From Candidatus Paraburkholderia kirkii (GTDB lineage: Bacteria; Pseudomonadota; Gammaproteobacteria; Burkholderiales; Burkholderiaceae), in contig LFKV01000035.1 of assembly GCA_001189345.1 (NCBI GenBank), positions 1-64,000 on the forward strand: a DNA stretch of 64,000 nt, read 5' to 3'. The first letter of the stretch is position 1. Each line of letters begins with the position of its first letter. The notes beneath the pieces were generated by a model. That model had not been told where the DNA came from and did no database searches. It saw nothing but the letters and a program-made list of their open reading frames with translations. Positions 29,566-38,075 of this stretch are shown in pieces. Made by a program: the position numbers and the translations under genes.

Positions 29566-30120
29566 TCATGCGGTCTTGCGGGAGAACAGCCCGCGCACCC
29601 AGTCCCGCACCGTCGCCCACGCGAGCGCAAGCCCGTTCAGCTCGTTGGCGCGCGGCGGCCGGCTGCGATGCCACGCGTTCTGTGAGCGCCGCGAAGTTCG
29701 CGGCGAACTGCCTGAGGATCTGATCCGCCACCGTCTGCATCATGCGCCCGCCGAAGGCCGCCGCCTTGCCGCTCATCGCGACCTCACTTTTTCCCGTCAG
29801 CTTGCAGCCCGCCTCCGCCGGCTGGATGCCGGCGACGAGATCCGTCGACGTGCCCGACGTACCGGTCGAATCCGAGCCCTTGCCGGTCAGATGCAGCGTG
29901 CGCTGCGCCGGGTCGAGCTCCCGCACCTCGATGCCGCCCTTGAACGACATCGTGGCCGGCCCGACGTGCACCGTCACGGTCCGTAATGCGTCGGGTCGAT
30001 GCGCTCGGTGATCTGCGCGCCCGGCATGCAGCCGGCCACCGCCTCGATGTCCTGCAGACACTGCCATGCGGTGTCGACCGTCGAGGCGAGCGGAACTATC
30101 TTTTCGATGACGACTTTCAC
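29566..30120 (-). pseudogene. coxG: CoxG-type SRPBCC protein, frameshifted
   Basis: CO dehydrogenase subunit G-like membrane-recruitment protein. A likely GTG start ends at 30120 (KVVIEKIVPLASTVDTAWQC). One base is lost near 29985 after QITERIDPTHY. The next frame reads HVGPATMSFKGGIEVRELDP, GKSEVAMSGKAAAFGGRMMQ and QILRQFAANFAALTE, then shifts again near 29690. The expected C-terminus ending FSRKTA stops at 29566. Two frameshifts inactivate it. It lies between coxL and coxD. Confidence 0.82.
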
Positions 30121-30147
30121 TGGCGGCTCCTGACTGTGGCGCGCGCG

Positions 30148-32064
30148 TCACTGCCTCGTGAGTCCGAGCGCGCGGCTCTGCTGCCACACGCGAAATGCGT
30201 TGTGCGGCATGTTCATGTGCGTGACGCCCAGGTGCGCGAACACGTCGACGATCGCCGACGTGAAGCACGGAATCGATCCGACGTGCGGCGATTCGGCAAC
30301 CCCCTTCGCGCCGATCGGATGATGCGGCGACGGCGTCACGATGAAATCGGTATCCCAGTGCGGCGTTTCGACGGCCGTCGGCACGAAGTAGTCCATCAGC
30401 GTGCCGCCGAGCAGGTTGCCCTCCTCGACGGTAATCACCGACGCGGGAATCCCCGCCTCCGACGCGATGATCTGCGCATACGTCGTCTGGTACCCCTGGC
30501 CCTGCGTGATCGTGCCCATCCGGGCGATCGCCGAGCCGTCCGGATGCACGCGGATCTCGCACGAATCGAACATGCCGACGCCCAGGATGTCGCACATCTT
30601 CGACGGCCCCGCGCCGACGATCTCGGTGAACGTCACGATGCCGACGCCCATCAGCCATTCGGCGGCGGGATCCGCGCGGCGCTGCGCCTGCTCGGCGCGC
30701 AGCGCCGGATAATCGACCGCGGCCAGCACCTTTCTGAGCGCGGGCTCGTAGTCGCCCGAATCGTATTCGAGGCCCAGCGGCGTCGTGTACGGAAACTGTT
30801 CCTTGCGGATGAAATTGCACAGGCGGATCTCTGCCTTGTCGATGCCGAGCTTCTGCGCGAGCACGTCGACCATCCGCTCGATCAGATAGACCGCCTCGGT
30901 TACGCGAAACGAGCAGCGGTACGCGACGCCGCCCGGAAACTTGTTCGTGTAGACGCCGTCGACCGCGACGAACGCATTCGGAATGTCGTACGAACCGGTG
31001 CAGACGTGGAACGTGCCCGCCGGCCACTTGGTCGGGTCGGTGCAGACGTCGAATGCGCCGTGGTCCGCCACCACGTTCACGCGCAGCGCCTTGATGCGGC
31101 CGGTGCTGTCCGCCGCGAGCTCGCCGGTCATGTGATAGTCGCGCGCGAACGCGGTCGAGCTCAGGTTCTCCGAGCGCGACTCGATCCACTTCACCGGCCG
31201 CCCGAACACGATCGAGGCGACGATCGACGTCACGTAGCCCGGATACACGCCGACCTTGTTGCCGAAGCCGCCGCCGATGTCCGGCGAGACGATGCGGATC
31301 TTCGACTCCGGAATCGACGAGAGCATGCCGACCACCGTGCGCACGACGTGCGGCGCTTGCGACGTGATGTAGACGAGCAGGTCACCGCGCGCCTTGTCGA
31401 ACGACGCGACGCAGCCGCAGGTTTCGAGCGGACACGGATGCACGCGCGGGTATCACATCTGCTGCGTGACGGTGACGTCCGCGTTGTCGAACGCGCGCGC
31501 GGTCTTGTCCTTGTCGCCCATGGTCCACGTGAAGATGTGGTTCGGATGGCGGCGCGCGTCGTGCGCGCCCGTCTCGCGATCGCGGATGTCCTCGCGGATC
31601 ACGGGCGCGTCGGGCTCGAGCGCGCGCAGCGGATCGACGACGACGGGCAGCTCCTCGTACTCCACTTCGACGATCTCCGCGGCATTCGCCGCGACGTAGC
31701 GATCGTCCGCGACGACGAACGCGACCTCCTGGTTCTGGAACGCGACTTTCTCGTCGGCGAGCACGGCCTGCACGTCGCCCGCGAGCGTCGGCATCCAGTG
31801 CAGCTTCAGCGACTTCAGGTCGCCGGCCGTGAGCACGGCGTGCACGCCGGGGTGCGCGAGCGCACGGCTCTTGTCGATCTTCACGATCCGCGCGTGCGCG
31901 TACGGGCTGCGCACCATCACGCCGAACAGCATGCCCGGCATCCTCATGTCGTCGACGTAGGTGCCCTTGCCCTGAATGAAGCGCGGGTCTTCGCGTCGCT
32001 TGCGCGAGCAGCCCATCCCCTCGAGCGCGGCGACGCGGTCGAGACCGGTTTCGATGTTGCCCAT
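30148..32064 (-). pseudogene. coxL: Form I CO dehydrogenase large subunit, in-frame TGA and internal deletion
   Basis: CoxL is the molybdenum subunit that oxidises CO. The form I signature AYRCSFR at 30904-30924 marks a true CO dehydrogenase rather than a form II homologue. From the ATG ending at 32064 the N-terminus reads GCSRKRREDPRFIQGKGTYV to ADVTVTQQM, where an in-frame TGA (31453-31455) interrupts. The same frame continues YPRVHPCPLETCGCVASF and IVSPDIGGGFGNKVGVYPGY. Near 30417 VITVEEG joins directly to NLLGGTLMDYFVPTAVETPH; family members have about 160-170 residues between these points. About 638 codons remain of the usual roughly 800. The enzyme cannot work. Confidence 0.92.
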
Positions 32065-32079
32065 GACGGCCTCCCCGGA

Positions 32080-33018
32080 TCAATGCGCCGCGATTTCGGC
32101 GAGGAGCGGATGGGAGGTCTCGACCGTCTCGCCGCGCAGCTTGCGCGCTGCGTACTGCACCGCCTTCACGATGTTCTGGTAGCCGGTGCAACGGCACAGG
32201 TTGCCCACCATCGCGATCTTGTACTCGACGTCGCCGCGCAGATCCTCGACTGGCTCGCAGATGCCCATCGCGAGCCGCGCGGCCTCGTCGACGTGCCGTT
32301 CGTCGAGCGGCGCGCCGCGCAGCGCCGCTTCGGCATCGCTCGCGCGCAAGGCCGCCTGCGCGACGTTGGTCAGCACGATGCGCACGTCGCTCACGGCGCC
32401 CGCGCGCATCGTCAGCGTGACGGCGCACGCGGCCGTCGCGAAGTCGCCGGTCTTGCGCTTGAACTTCGCGTAGCAGTAGCCCGTACCCGGCGCCGGCGTG
32501 GGCATGCGGATTTCGGTCATGATTTCGCCGGGCTCCATCAGCGTCATGTAGGTGCCGAGAAAGAAGCCGTCGGCCGGCACGACGCGCTCGCCTTGCGCGC
32601 CCGCCAGCACGAACAACGCATCGAGCGCGATCATCAGCGCCGGATGATCGTTGCCGGGATCCGCGTGCGAGATGTCGTCGCCGATCGTGCCGCGATAGCG
32701 CACCTGCGGATCGAAGATCAACCGCGCGCCCTCGACGAGCAGCGGACACTTCTCCTGCAGCAGCGTCGACCAGATCAGCTCGTTCTCCGTGGTCATCGCG
32801 CCGATGCGGATTTCGTCGCCGGCCTCGCGGATGCCCTTCAGCTCCGCGAGCTTGCGGAGATCGATCAGATGATCGGGGACCGCGAAGCGCAGCTTCATCA
32901 TCGGCAACAGGCTGTGGCCGCCCGCCAGCAGCTTCGCCGTGTCGCCGTGCCGGTTCAGCAGCGCCAGCGCCTCGGGCAGGCTCGCCGGCGCGTGGTATTC
33001 GAATGAACGGGGAATCAC
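32080..33018 (-). pseudogene. coxM::coxS deletion chimera (FAD subunit joined to the tail of the iron-sulfur subunit)
   Basis: One open frame of 312 codons that joins two genes. A GTG start ending at 33018 ([20 protein letters not shown]) opens a CoxM FAD-binding subunit: [60 protein letters not shown] and [18 protein letters not shown]. Around 32203 it passes in frame into [20 protein letters not shown], the last 40 residues of a CoxS [2Fe-2S] subunit. The coxM tail and roughly three quarters of coxS, including most cluster ligands, are gone. The normal order coxM-coxS-coxL is kept in the residue. The chimera has no frameshift but cannot supply CoxS. Confidence 0.9.
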
Positions 33019-33417
33019 GCTCGTCTCCGTTTGCGCGTAGCCACGACGACCCAGCATTTCATAACGTGCCGCAGCAATTCAACGCGAGTTCGTCAACGGT
33101 CGAATCAGCGCGTGAATTGCAGCGACGCCGCGTGAATTCCGGGCGGCCGCGTCCTGCCAATCGCGCGCGGCGAACCCGATCCTCATGCCGACGCCCCGCG
33201 ACCACGCTCGCCGGCTCAGACGGCGCTGCGCGGAACACGTGCCGGCAACGCGCGGAATGCACAGAACGCCGCAGCCATTCGACGCGCGTTCCCGAATGGC
33301 GGTTTTGTCTGCGCGAACCCCGCCGAAGCTTGCGTGAAATTCGGAAAGGACATACAAAGAAAGAAGACAGGAATCACCCGAAATCGGGCCGAATTCCACC
33401 AGGACAGGAGACCTTCG
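33019..33417. other. Divergent promoter region between rcoM and the cox operon
   Basis: These 399 bases contain no gene-like reading frame. They hold a 10-base direct repeat with 20-base period at 33109-33138, an inverted near-copy at 33073-33086, and a strong ribosome site (ACAGGAGA) just before the rcoM start. Everything else looks unstructured. Confidence 0.6.
33073..33138 (-). promoter_or_regulatory. Candidate RcoM operator (direct repeats, 20-base period)
   Basis: CGCGTGAATT occurs at 33109-33118 and again at 33129-33138, exactly 20 bases apart, that is on one helix face. GCAATTCAACGCG at 33074-33086 is an inverted near-copy with one extra base. The site lies 90-120 bases upstream of the coxM start. 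LytTR-type regulators generally bind direct repeats about two helical turns apart, and RcoM is one. The assignment is inference. Confidence 0.45.
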
Positions 33418-34231
33418 ATGAATCCGCTGGAGCAAGCCCCGATACCAGACCAGCCGACGTCAAGGCCGCGCTACCACGAAACGTTTCAACACAAGCTGGA
33501 GCAGTTCAATCCCGGGATGGTCTGGCTGGACGCGCAGGGTCACGTGACGGCCTTCAACGACGTCGCCATGCAGATCCTCGGGCTTGACGCCGAGCAGTCG
33601 CTCGGCGTCAAGCCCGACAGCCTGCACGGCATCAACGTGGTGCAGCTCCATCCGCAGAAGAGCCGGGACAAGCTGCGCTTTCTGCTGCAATCGCAGGACG
33701 CGGGCGGATGCCCGGTGAAGTCCCCGCCACCGCTCGCGATGATGATCAACATCCCTGACCGGATCCTGATGATCAAGGTCTCGAAGATGTCGGGCCGCAA
33801 CGGCATCTGCGGCACCTGCATGATCTTCTACGACGTCACGGACATCACGACGGAGCCCGCTGAGCGCCTCCCCGAAGCGCCAGATATACGCGCCGCGCCG
33901 GCTGCTCAAGATTCCTGTATATCGGCGCAACTGCGTGATCCTGATCGACCTGAAGGACATCGTGCGTTTTCAGGGAGACGGATACTACACGATCATCATC
34001 ACGAAGGATGATCGCTACCTGTCCAATCTGTCGCTGGCGGATCTCGAGCTGCGGCTCGACAACAGCATCTATCTGCGGGTGCATCGCAGCCACATCGTCA
34101 GCCTGTCCTGCGCCGTCGAGCTCGTGAAGACCGACGACGGAATGAGCCTCGTGATGGCAGGGGCCGAGCAGACGCTGGTGCCCGTCAGCCGGTCGAAAGC
34201 GGCGCAACTCAAGGCATTGCTTGGCGTGGTC
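33418..34231 (+). pseudogene. rcoM: RcoM-type CO-sensing heme regulator, frameshifted, 3' end at an IS630
   Basis: RcoM proteins sense CO with a heme PAS domain and activate cox genes through a LytTR domain. The PAS half (ETFQHKLEQFNPGMVWLDAQ, AGGCPVKSPPPLAMMINIPD) reads from 33418. His78, Cys98 and Met108 correspond, with an offset of four, to the described heme ligands His74, Cys94 and Met104. Between 33855 and 33895 the frame shifts; the LytTR half follows in another frame (RLLKIPVYRRNCVILIDLKD, VRFQGDGYYTIIITKDD, VHRSHIVSLSCAVELVK, VPVSRSKAAQLKALLGV). An IS630 element begins right after the last native codons. It is divergent from the cox operon. Confidence 0.9.
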
Positions 34232-34233
34232 TA

Positions 34234-35347
34234 TTCCATTGCGTCATTGAATTGGCACTGGTCGAATCCGGCGCGAAGGATCGTCATATTTCCACTTGAT
34301 CGGTTTCGGGTTCTTGTTGTGTTCGCGGATGTATCGGCATCAGTTTGCGATCCCAATCCTTCACCGAAGTGAAGATGCCGCGAGCGATCACTTCACGCTG
34401 AATGCGCGAGAACCAGTTCTCCACCTGGTTGAGCCACGACGAGTAGGTCGGCGTGAAGTGCAGGTGCACGTTGCGCTGCGCATCAAGGAAGTCGGCAACC
34501 CGCTGCGTCTTATGGCTGCTGACGTTGTCGCAGATCGCGTGGATTTCCCGGCGTTTGGGCTGGCTGGCGACGACGTCGGTCAGGAAGGCCACGAACTGCT
34601 CGCTGGTGTGGCGCGCCACCGTCTTGCCCAGCACCTCGCCGGTGGCAGTATTGAACGCCGCGAACAGGCTGAGCGTGCCGTTGCGCTTGTACTCGAAGCC
34701 GTGACTCTCGGCGCGCCCGGGCGACAGCGGCAGCATACGGTCCTTGCGATCGAGTGCCTGGATCGCGGTCTTCTCGTCCACGCAGAACACCGCTGCGTGC
34801 GCCGGCGGGTTCAGGTACAGCCCGATCACGTCGGCTGCCTTGGTCTCGAAGTCCGGGTCGTTGGAGACCATGTGCCGCTCCAACTGCTGCGGCTTGATGC
34901 CGTGCTTGCGCCAGATGCGCTGCACGGCCGAGACCGATACGTCGCCGAGTTCTGCTGCGAGCTTGTAGCTACTCCAGTGTGTCGAACCGTCGGCGGGTTT
35001 GTGCTTGAGGGTGCACTTGAGCACCCGCGCTTCCAGTTTGGCCGGTGGCTGCGTAGGCGCCCGCCCGCGGTGCCGGGCGTACATGCCGGCTAGTCGCTCG
35101 CTGAGGAAGCGCCCCGACCAGCGTGCGATGAAGCGCGAATCGCAACCCAGTGTGCGCATGATACTGTCGCGCGATTCGCCGTCCTCGAGCATCAGGATCA
35201 ACTTTGCGCGTCGCACGTCCGCCGCACGCACCGTTCGGCTGCGCGCCGCCGACAACAGTTGCTCACGTTCGATATCTGTCAGGTTCATTTTGACCCATGA
35301 CCTGTATCTGAACACAGACAGGGTGCTAATTCAATGACGCAGCGCAA
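34234..35347 (-). mobile_element. IS630-family insertion sequence, 1,114 bases
   Basis: The ends form imperfect 25-base inverted repeats (core TGCGTCATTGAATT, then A/G, GCAC). Both flanks carry TA (34232-34233 and 35348-35349), the usual IS630 target duplication. One transposase gene fills it. It sits at the 3' end of rcoM. The same right end appears as a scar at 26024-26065. Confidence 0.9.
34244..35288 (-). pseudogene. IS630 transposase with a C-terminal frameshift
   Basis: A DDE transposase with an N-terminal helix-turn-helix (LSAARSRTVRAADVRRAKLI). Catalytic motifs are FCVDEKTAIQALDR, AICDNVSSHKTQRVADFLDA and TPTYSSWLNQVENWF with the final Glu. The start is the ATG ending at 35288 (NLTDIEREQ). 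After KDWDRKLM the frame shifts near 34343 and stops early at 34284. One fewer base would give RYIREHNKNPKPIKWKYDDP and a stop inside the left repeat at 34244. All three catalytic acids are before the shift, so weak activity cannot be excluded, but the conserved tail is lost. Confidence 0.85.
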
Positions 35348-35403
35348 TAGAGGTTCCACGTTGTGACTAGGCTTAAAACATAGGCAGAAGACTACCTCAA
35401 AAT

Positions 35404-35445
35404 TTAAGCGTCACCGCATGTCCGGCTTTTGCGGGGGCAAGTCCA
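35404..35445 (+). mobile_element. IS3-type terminal end remnant
   Basis: TGTCCGG...TTGCGGGGGCAAGTCCA at 35419-35445 matches the IS3-type right end at 494-519 nearly base for base, including the preceding TTAAGCG. Only this end remains, next to the IS630 copy; no transposase codons are recognisable between 35350 and 35404. Confidence 0.8.
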
Positions 35446-35472
35446 AAAACCCCGCGGCGACGCGGGGTTTTT
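35445..35472. terminator. Bidirectional Rho-independent terminator
   Basis: AAAAA, stem CCCCGC, loop GGCGAC, stem GCGGGG, TTTTT: a symmetric terminator able to act in both directions. It starts at the IS3-type end and precedes ubiA, insulating it from the IS cluster. Confidence 0.88.
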
Positions 35473-35553
35473 GCTTCTGATGCCGGCATGAAAGCCCGCG
35501 CCTGCACGCTGTTCTAAAATAGCCGCATCGCGTTTTCCTCGCATCTCGCCGCC

Positions 35554-36411
35554 ATGTTCGCCCGTCTCCCGCTCTACATGCGCCTCGTGCGCCTCGACAA
35601 GCCCATCGGCAGCCTGCTGCTCTTGTGGCCGACGCTCAACGCGCTGTGGATCGCATCGGCAGGCCGTCCGTCGCCGATGCTGCTCGTCATCTTCATCGTC
35701 GGCACGCTTCTCATGCGCTCGGCGGGCTGCGCGATCAACGACTACGCCGATCGCGACTTCGACCGCCATGTGAAGCGCACCGCCGGGCGGCCGATCACGT
35801 CGGGCAGGATCAAGGCGTGGGAAGCCGTGGCGCTCGCGGCGGCGCTCGCGCTCGTCGCGTTCCTGCTGATCCTGTCGCTCAACACGCTCACGAAGGAGCT
35901 GTCGGTGTTCGCGCTCTTCGTCGCGGGCACGTATCCGTTCACCAAGCGCTTCTTCGCGATTCCGCAGGCGTATCTCGGCATCGCGTTCGGCTTCGGCATT
36001 CCGATGGCGTTCGCCGCCGTGCAGAACCACGTACCGATGCTCGCGTGGGCCATGCTCGTTGCCAACGTGTTCTGGTCGGTCGTCTATGACACCGAATATG
36101 CGATGGTCGACCGCGATGACGACATCAAGATCGGCATCCGCACGTCCGCGCTCACCTTCGGGCGCCACGACGTGCTCGCCGTGATGCTCTGCTACGCGGC
36201 GACGCTGGCGATCTACGCCGGGATCGGCGCCGCGCTGGGCTTCGGCTGGCTTTACTGGCTCGGCTGGCTCGCGGCCGCGGGCTGCGCGGCGTATCACTAC
36301 GTGCTGATCCGCGGCCGCGACCGCATGGCCTGCTTCGCCGCGTTCAGGCACAACAACTGGCTGGGCGGCATGCTGTTCGCGGGAATCGCGCTGCATTACG
36401 CGGCCGTGTGA
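35554..36411 (+). CDS. ubiA: 4-hydroxybenzoate octaprenyltransferase
   Basis: An intact 285-residue integral membrane prenyltransferase that attaches the polyprenyl tail to 4-hydroxybenzoate in ubiquinone synthesis. Both Asp-rich substrate motifs are present: [15 protein letters not shown] in the second helical region and [15 protein letters not shown] later. Hydrophobic helices fill the rest, ending [10 protein letters not shown]. It is the first intact gene right of the IS cluster and opens the well-preserved half of the window. Confidence 0.95.
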   Translation: MFARLPLYMRLVRLDKPIGSLLLLWPTLNALWIASAGRPSPMLLVIFIVGTLLMRSAGCAINDYADRDFDRHVKRTAGRPITSGRIKAWEAVALAAALALVAFLLILSLNTLTKELSVFALFVAGTYPFTKRFFAIPQAYLGIAFGFGIPMAFAAVQNHVPMLAWAMLVANVFWSVVYDTEYAMVDRDDDIKIGIRTSALTFGRHDVLAVMLCYAATLAIYAGIGAALGFGWLYWLGWLAAAGCAAYHYVLIRGRDRMACFAAFRHNNWLGGMLFAGIALHYAAV

Positions 36412-36432
36412 ATCGCGCCACCTGAAAAGACC

Positions 36433-36463
36433 AACGGCAGCTCGCGATGAACTGCCGTTTTTT
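36433..36463 (+). terminator. Rho-independent terminator after ubiA
   Basis: Stem AACGGCAG with CTGCCGTT across an 11-base loop, followed by a run of T residues, 22 bases after the ubiA stop and before the convergent proC. Confidence 0.82.
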
Positions 36464-36484
36464 CATGGCAAAGCGGTTCGGCTG

Positions 36485-37300
36485 TCAAGCCGCGCCCAGT
36501 TCGTCCCCCATCTCCTTCGCCCGTGCCTCTGCCGCCAGCGCGCCACGCACGATCGCGTCCTTCACGCCCTGCGCATCGAACGACGCGAGCGCCGCCGCCG
36601 TCGTGCCGCCGCCCTTCGACGTCACGCGCTCGCGCAGCACGCTCGCGGGTTCGCCCGATTGCGCCGCGAGTTGCGCCGCCCCGGTGAAGGTGGCGACCGC
36701 GAGCGCGCGGCCTTGCGCTTCATCCATGCCGAGCCGGCGCGCCGCTTCCTGCATCGCTTCGATGAAGTAGAACACGTAGGCCGGGCCGCTGCCGGAGATC
36801 GCGGTGACGGCGTCGAGCTTCGCTTCGTCGTCGAACCAGACGGCCGTGCCCACCGCTTCCAGCACCTGCGAGGCGAGCACCTTCGCGGCATCGGCGACGC
36901 CCGGCAGCGCGGCGAGGCCGGTCACGCCCATGCCGATCAACGCCGGCGTGTTCGGCATCGTGCGCACGATCTGCCCGTAGCCGTTCAACCAGCGACTCAG
37001 ATTGCTCGCGCGGATGCCCGCCGCGATGCTGATGATCGTCTGCTTCGACAGATGCGGCGCGAGCGCTTCGGCCACGCCCTTGAGCACTTGCGGCTTTACC
37101 GCGAGCACGATGGCGTCGTAGCCGGCGAGCTTCGCGTCGATGCCCGCGCCCGTTGCGATGCCGAACTGCTTCGCGGTGCGTTCGCGCGCTTCGTCGTTGA
37201 TGTCGACGGCGTAGATGTCCGCCGGCGCGACGCCGCGCTTGATGAGGCCGCCGATGAGCGCCGCGGCCATGTTGCCGCCGCCGATGAATGCGATTTTCAT
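36485..37300 (-). CDS. proC: Pyrroline-5-carboxylate reductase
   Basis: The last step of proline synthesis, NAD(P)H-dependent. The 271-residue protein opens with the Rossmann loop MKIAFIGGGNMAAALIGGLI. It carries LAVKPQVLKGVAEAL, VRTMPNTPALIGMGVTGL and the family signature VTAISGSGPAYVFYFIEAM, then VTSKGGGTTAAALASFDAQG. The start chosen is the Met of MKIAF, preceded by a spacer to yggS of about 35 bases. It is co-directional with yggS, a common pairing. Confidence 0.95.
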   Translation of the reverse strand: MKIAFIGGGNMAAALIGGLIKRGVAPADIYAVDINDEARERTAKQFGIATGAGIDAKLAGYDAIVLAVKPQVLKGVAEALAPHLSKQTIISIAAGIRASNLSRWLNGYGQIVRTMPNTPALIGMGVTGLAALPGVADAAKVLASQVLEAVGTAVWFDDEAKLDAVTAISGSGPAYVFYFIEAMQEAARRLGMDEAQGRALAVATFTGAAQLAAQSGEPASVLRERVTSKGGGTTAAALASFDAQGVKDAIVRGALAAEARAKEMGDELGAA

Positions 37301-37335
37301 GGTGAGTTGAGCAGAAAGTGAGTCAATGCGGTGAA

Positions 37336-38031
37336 TCAATGCGAGTAATCACGCGCGCCGAAGATCGCGGTGCCGATGCGCACCATCGTCGCGCCTTCGA
37401 ACACGGCGGCTTCGAGGTCGGCGGACATGCCCATCGAGAGCGTGTCGGGATCGAGGCCGTCGGCGCGCAATGCGTTCATCAGCTCGCGCAGACGCGCGTG
37501 CGGCTGGCGTTGCGCGTCGAGCGTGTCGGCGGGTTCGGGAATCGCCATCAGGCCGCGCAGACGCAGTCCGGGCAGGGCGGCTACCGCATGCGCGAGCGCG
37601 GCGGCCTCGCCTGGCTCGACTCCGCTTTTCGACGCCTCGCCGCTCACGTTCACCTGAATGCAGACGTTGAGCGCGGGCGCGCCTTCCGGACGCTGCGCGG
37701 AGAGCTGCTCGGCGATCTTCAGACGATCGATCGAATGCACCCAGTCGAACTGCTCGGCGGCGAGCTTCGTCTTGTTCGATTGCAGCGGCCCGATGAAATG
37801 CCATTCGATGTCGCGGCGCAGGTCGGCGAGCTCGGCGATCTTCGCGATGCCTTCCTGCACGTAGTTTTCGCCGAACGCGCGCTGGCCGGCCTCGAAGGCA
37901 GCGCGCACGTCGCTCGCGGGAAAGGTCTTGGAGACGGCGAGCAGTCTGACGGACGACGCATCGCGCGCGGCGTCGTGCGCGGCTTTCGCGATGCGTTGCC
38001 GGACTTCCTCGAGATGTTGAGCGATTGACAT
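37336..38031 (-). CDS. yggS: YggS/PLPBP-family pyridoxal phosphate homeostasis protein
   Basis: An intact 231-residue, single-domain PLP-binding barrel. The PLP Lys lies in RLLAVSKTFPASDVRAAFEA, followed by FGENYVQEGIAKIAELADL and EWHFIGPLQSNKTKLAAEQF. The C-terminus has LSMGMSADLEAAVFEGATMV and RIGTAIFGARDYSH. The family keeps free pyridoxal phosphate and amino-acid pools in balance and has no catalysis of its own. It precedes proC in the same direction. Confidence 0.93.
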   Translation of the reverse strand: MSIAQHLEEVRQRIAKAAHDAARDASSVRLLAVSKTFPASDVRAAFEAGQRAFGENYVQEGIAKIAELADLRRDIEWHFIGPLQSNKTKLAAEQFDWVHSIDRLKIAEQLSAQRPEGAPALNVCIQVNVSGEASKSGVEPGEAAALAHAVAALPGLRLRGLMAIPEPADTLDAQRQPHARLRELMNALRADGLDPDTLSMGMSADLEAAVFEGATMVRIGTAIFGARDYSH

Positions 38032-38075
38032 GCTTCAAGCGGCAATGGGAGCGATCCGCTCATTATACGAATCGC

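Noticed and set aside
29986-33006. A 1,006-codon open frame on the plus strand across the cox genes
   Set aside because: It lies antisense to coxG, coxL and coxM/S, which have clear motifs. Its Arg/His/Asp-rich translation is typical of an antisense frame in GC-rich DNA.
34284-34400. Programmed frameshift in the IS630 transposase
   Set aside because: The shift is at the extreme C-terminus with no slippery heptamer or structure noticed, and similar random indels occur throughout the window.
1-35000. All frameshifts as sequencing or assembly errors
   Set aside because: Large internal deletions, gene fusions, in-frame nonsense codons and Cys-to-Tyr changes coexist with them, and long housekeeping genes are clean. 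Some single-base shifts could still be errors.
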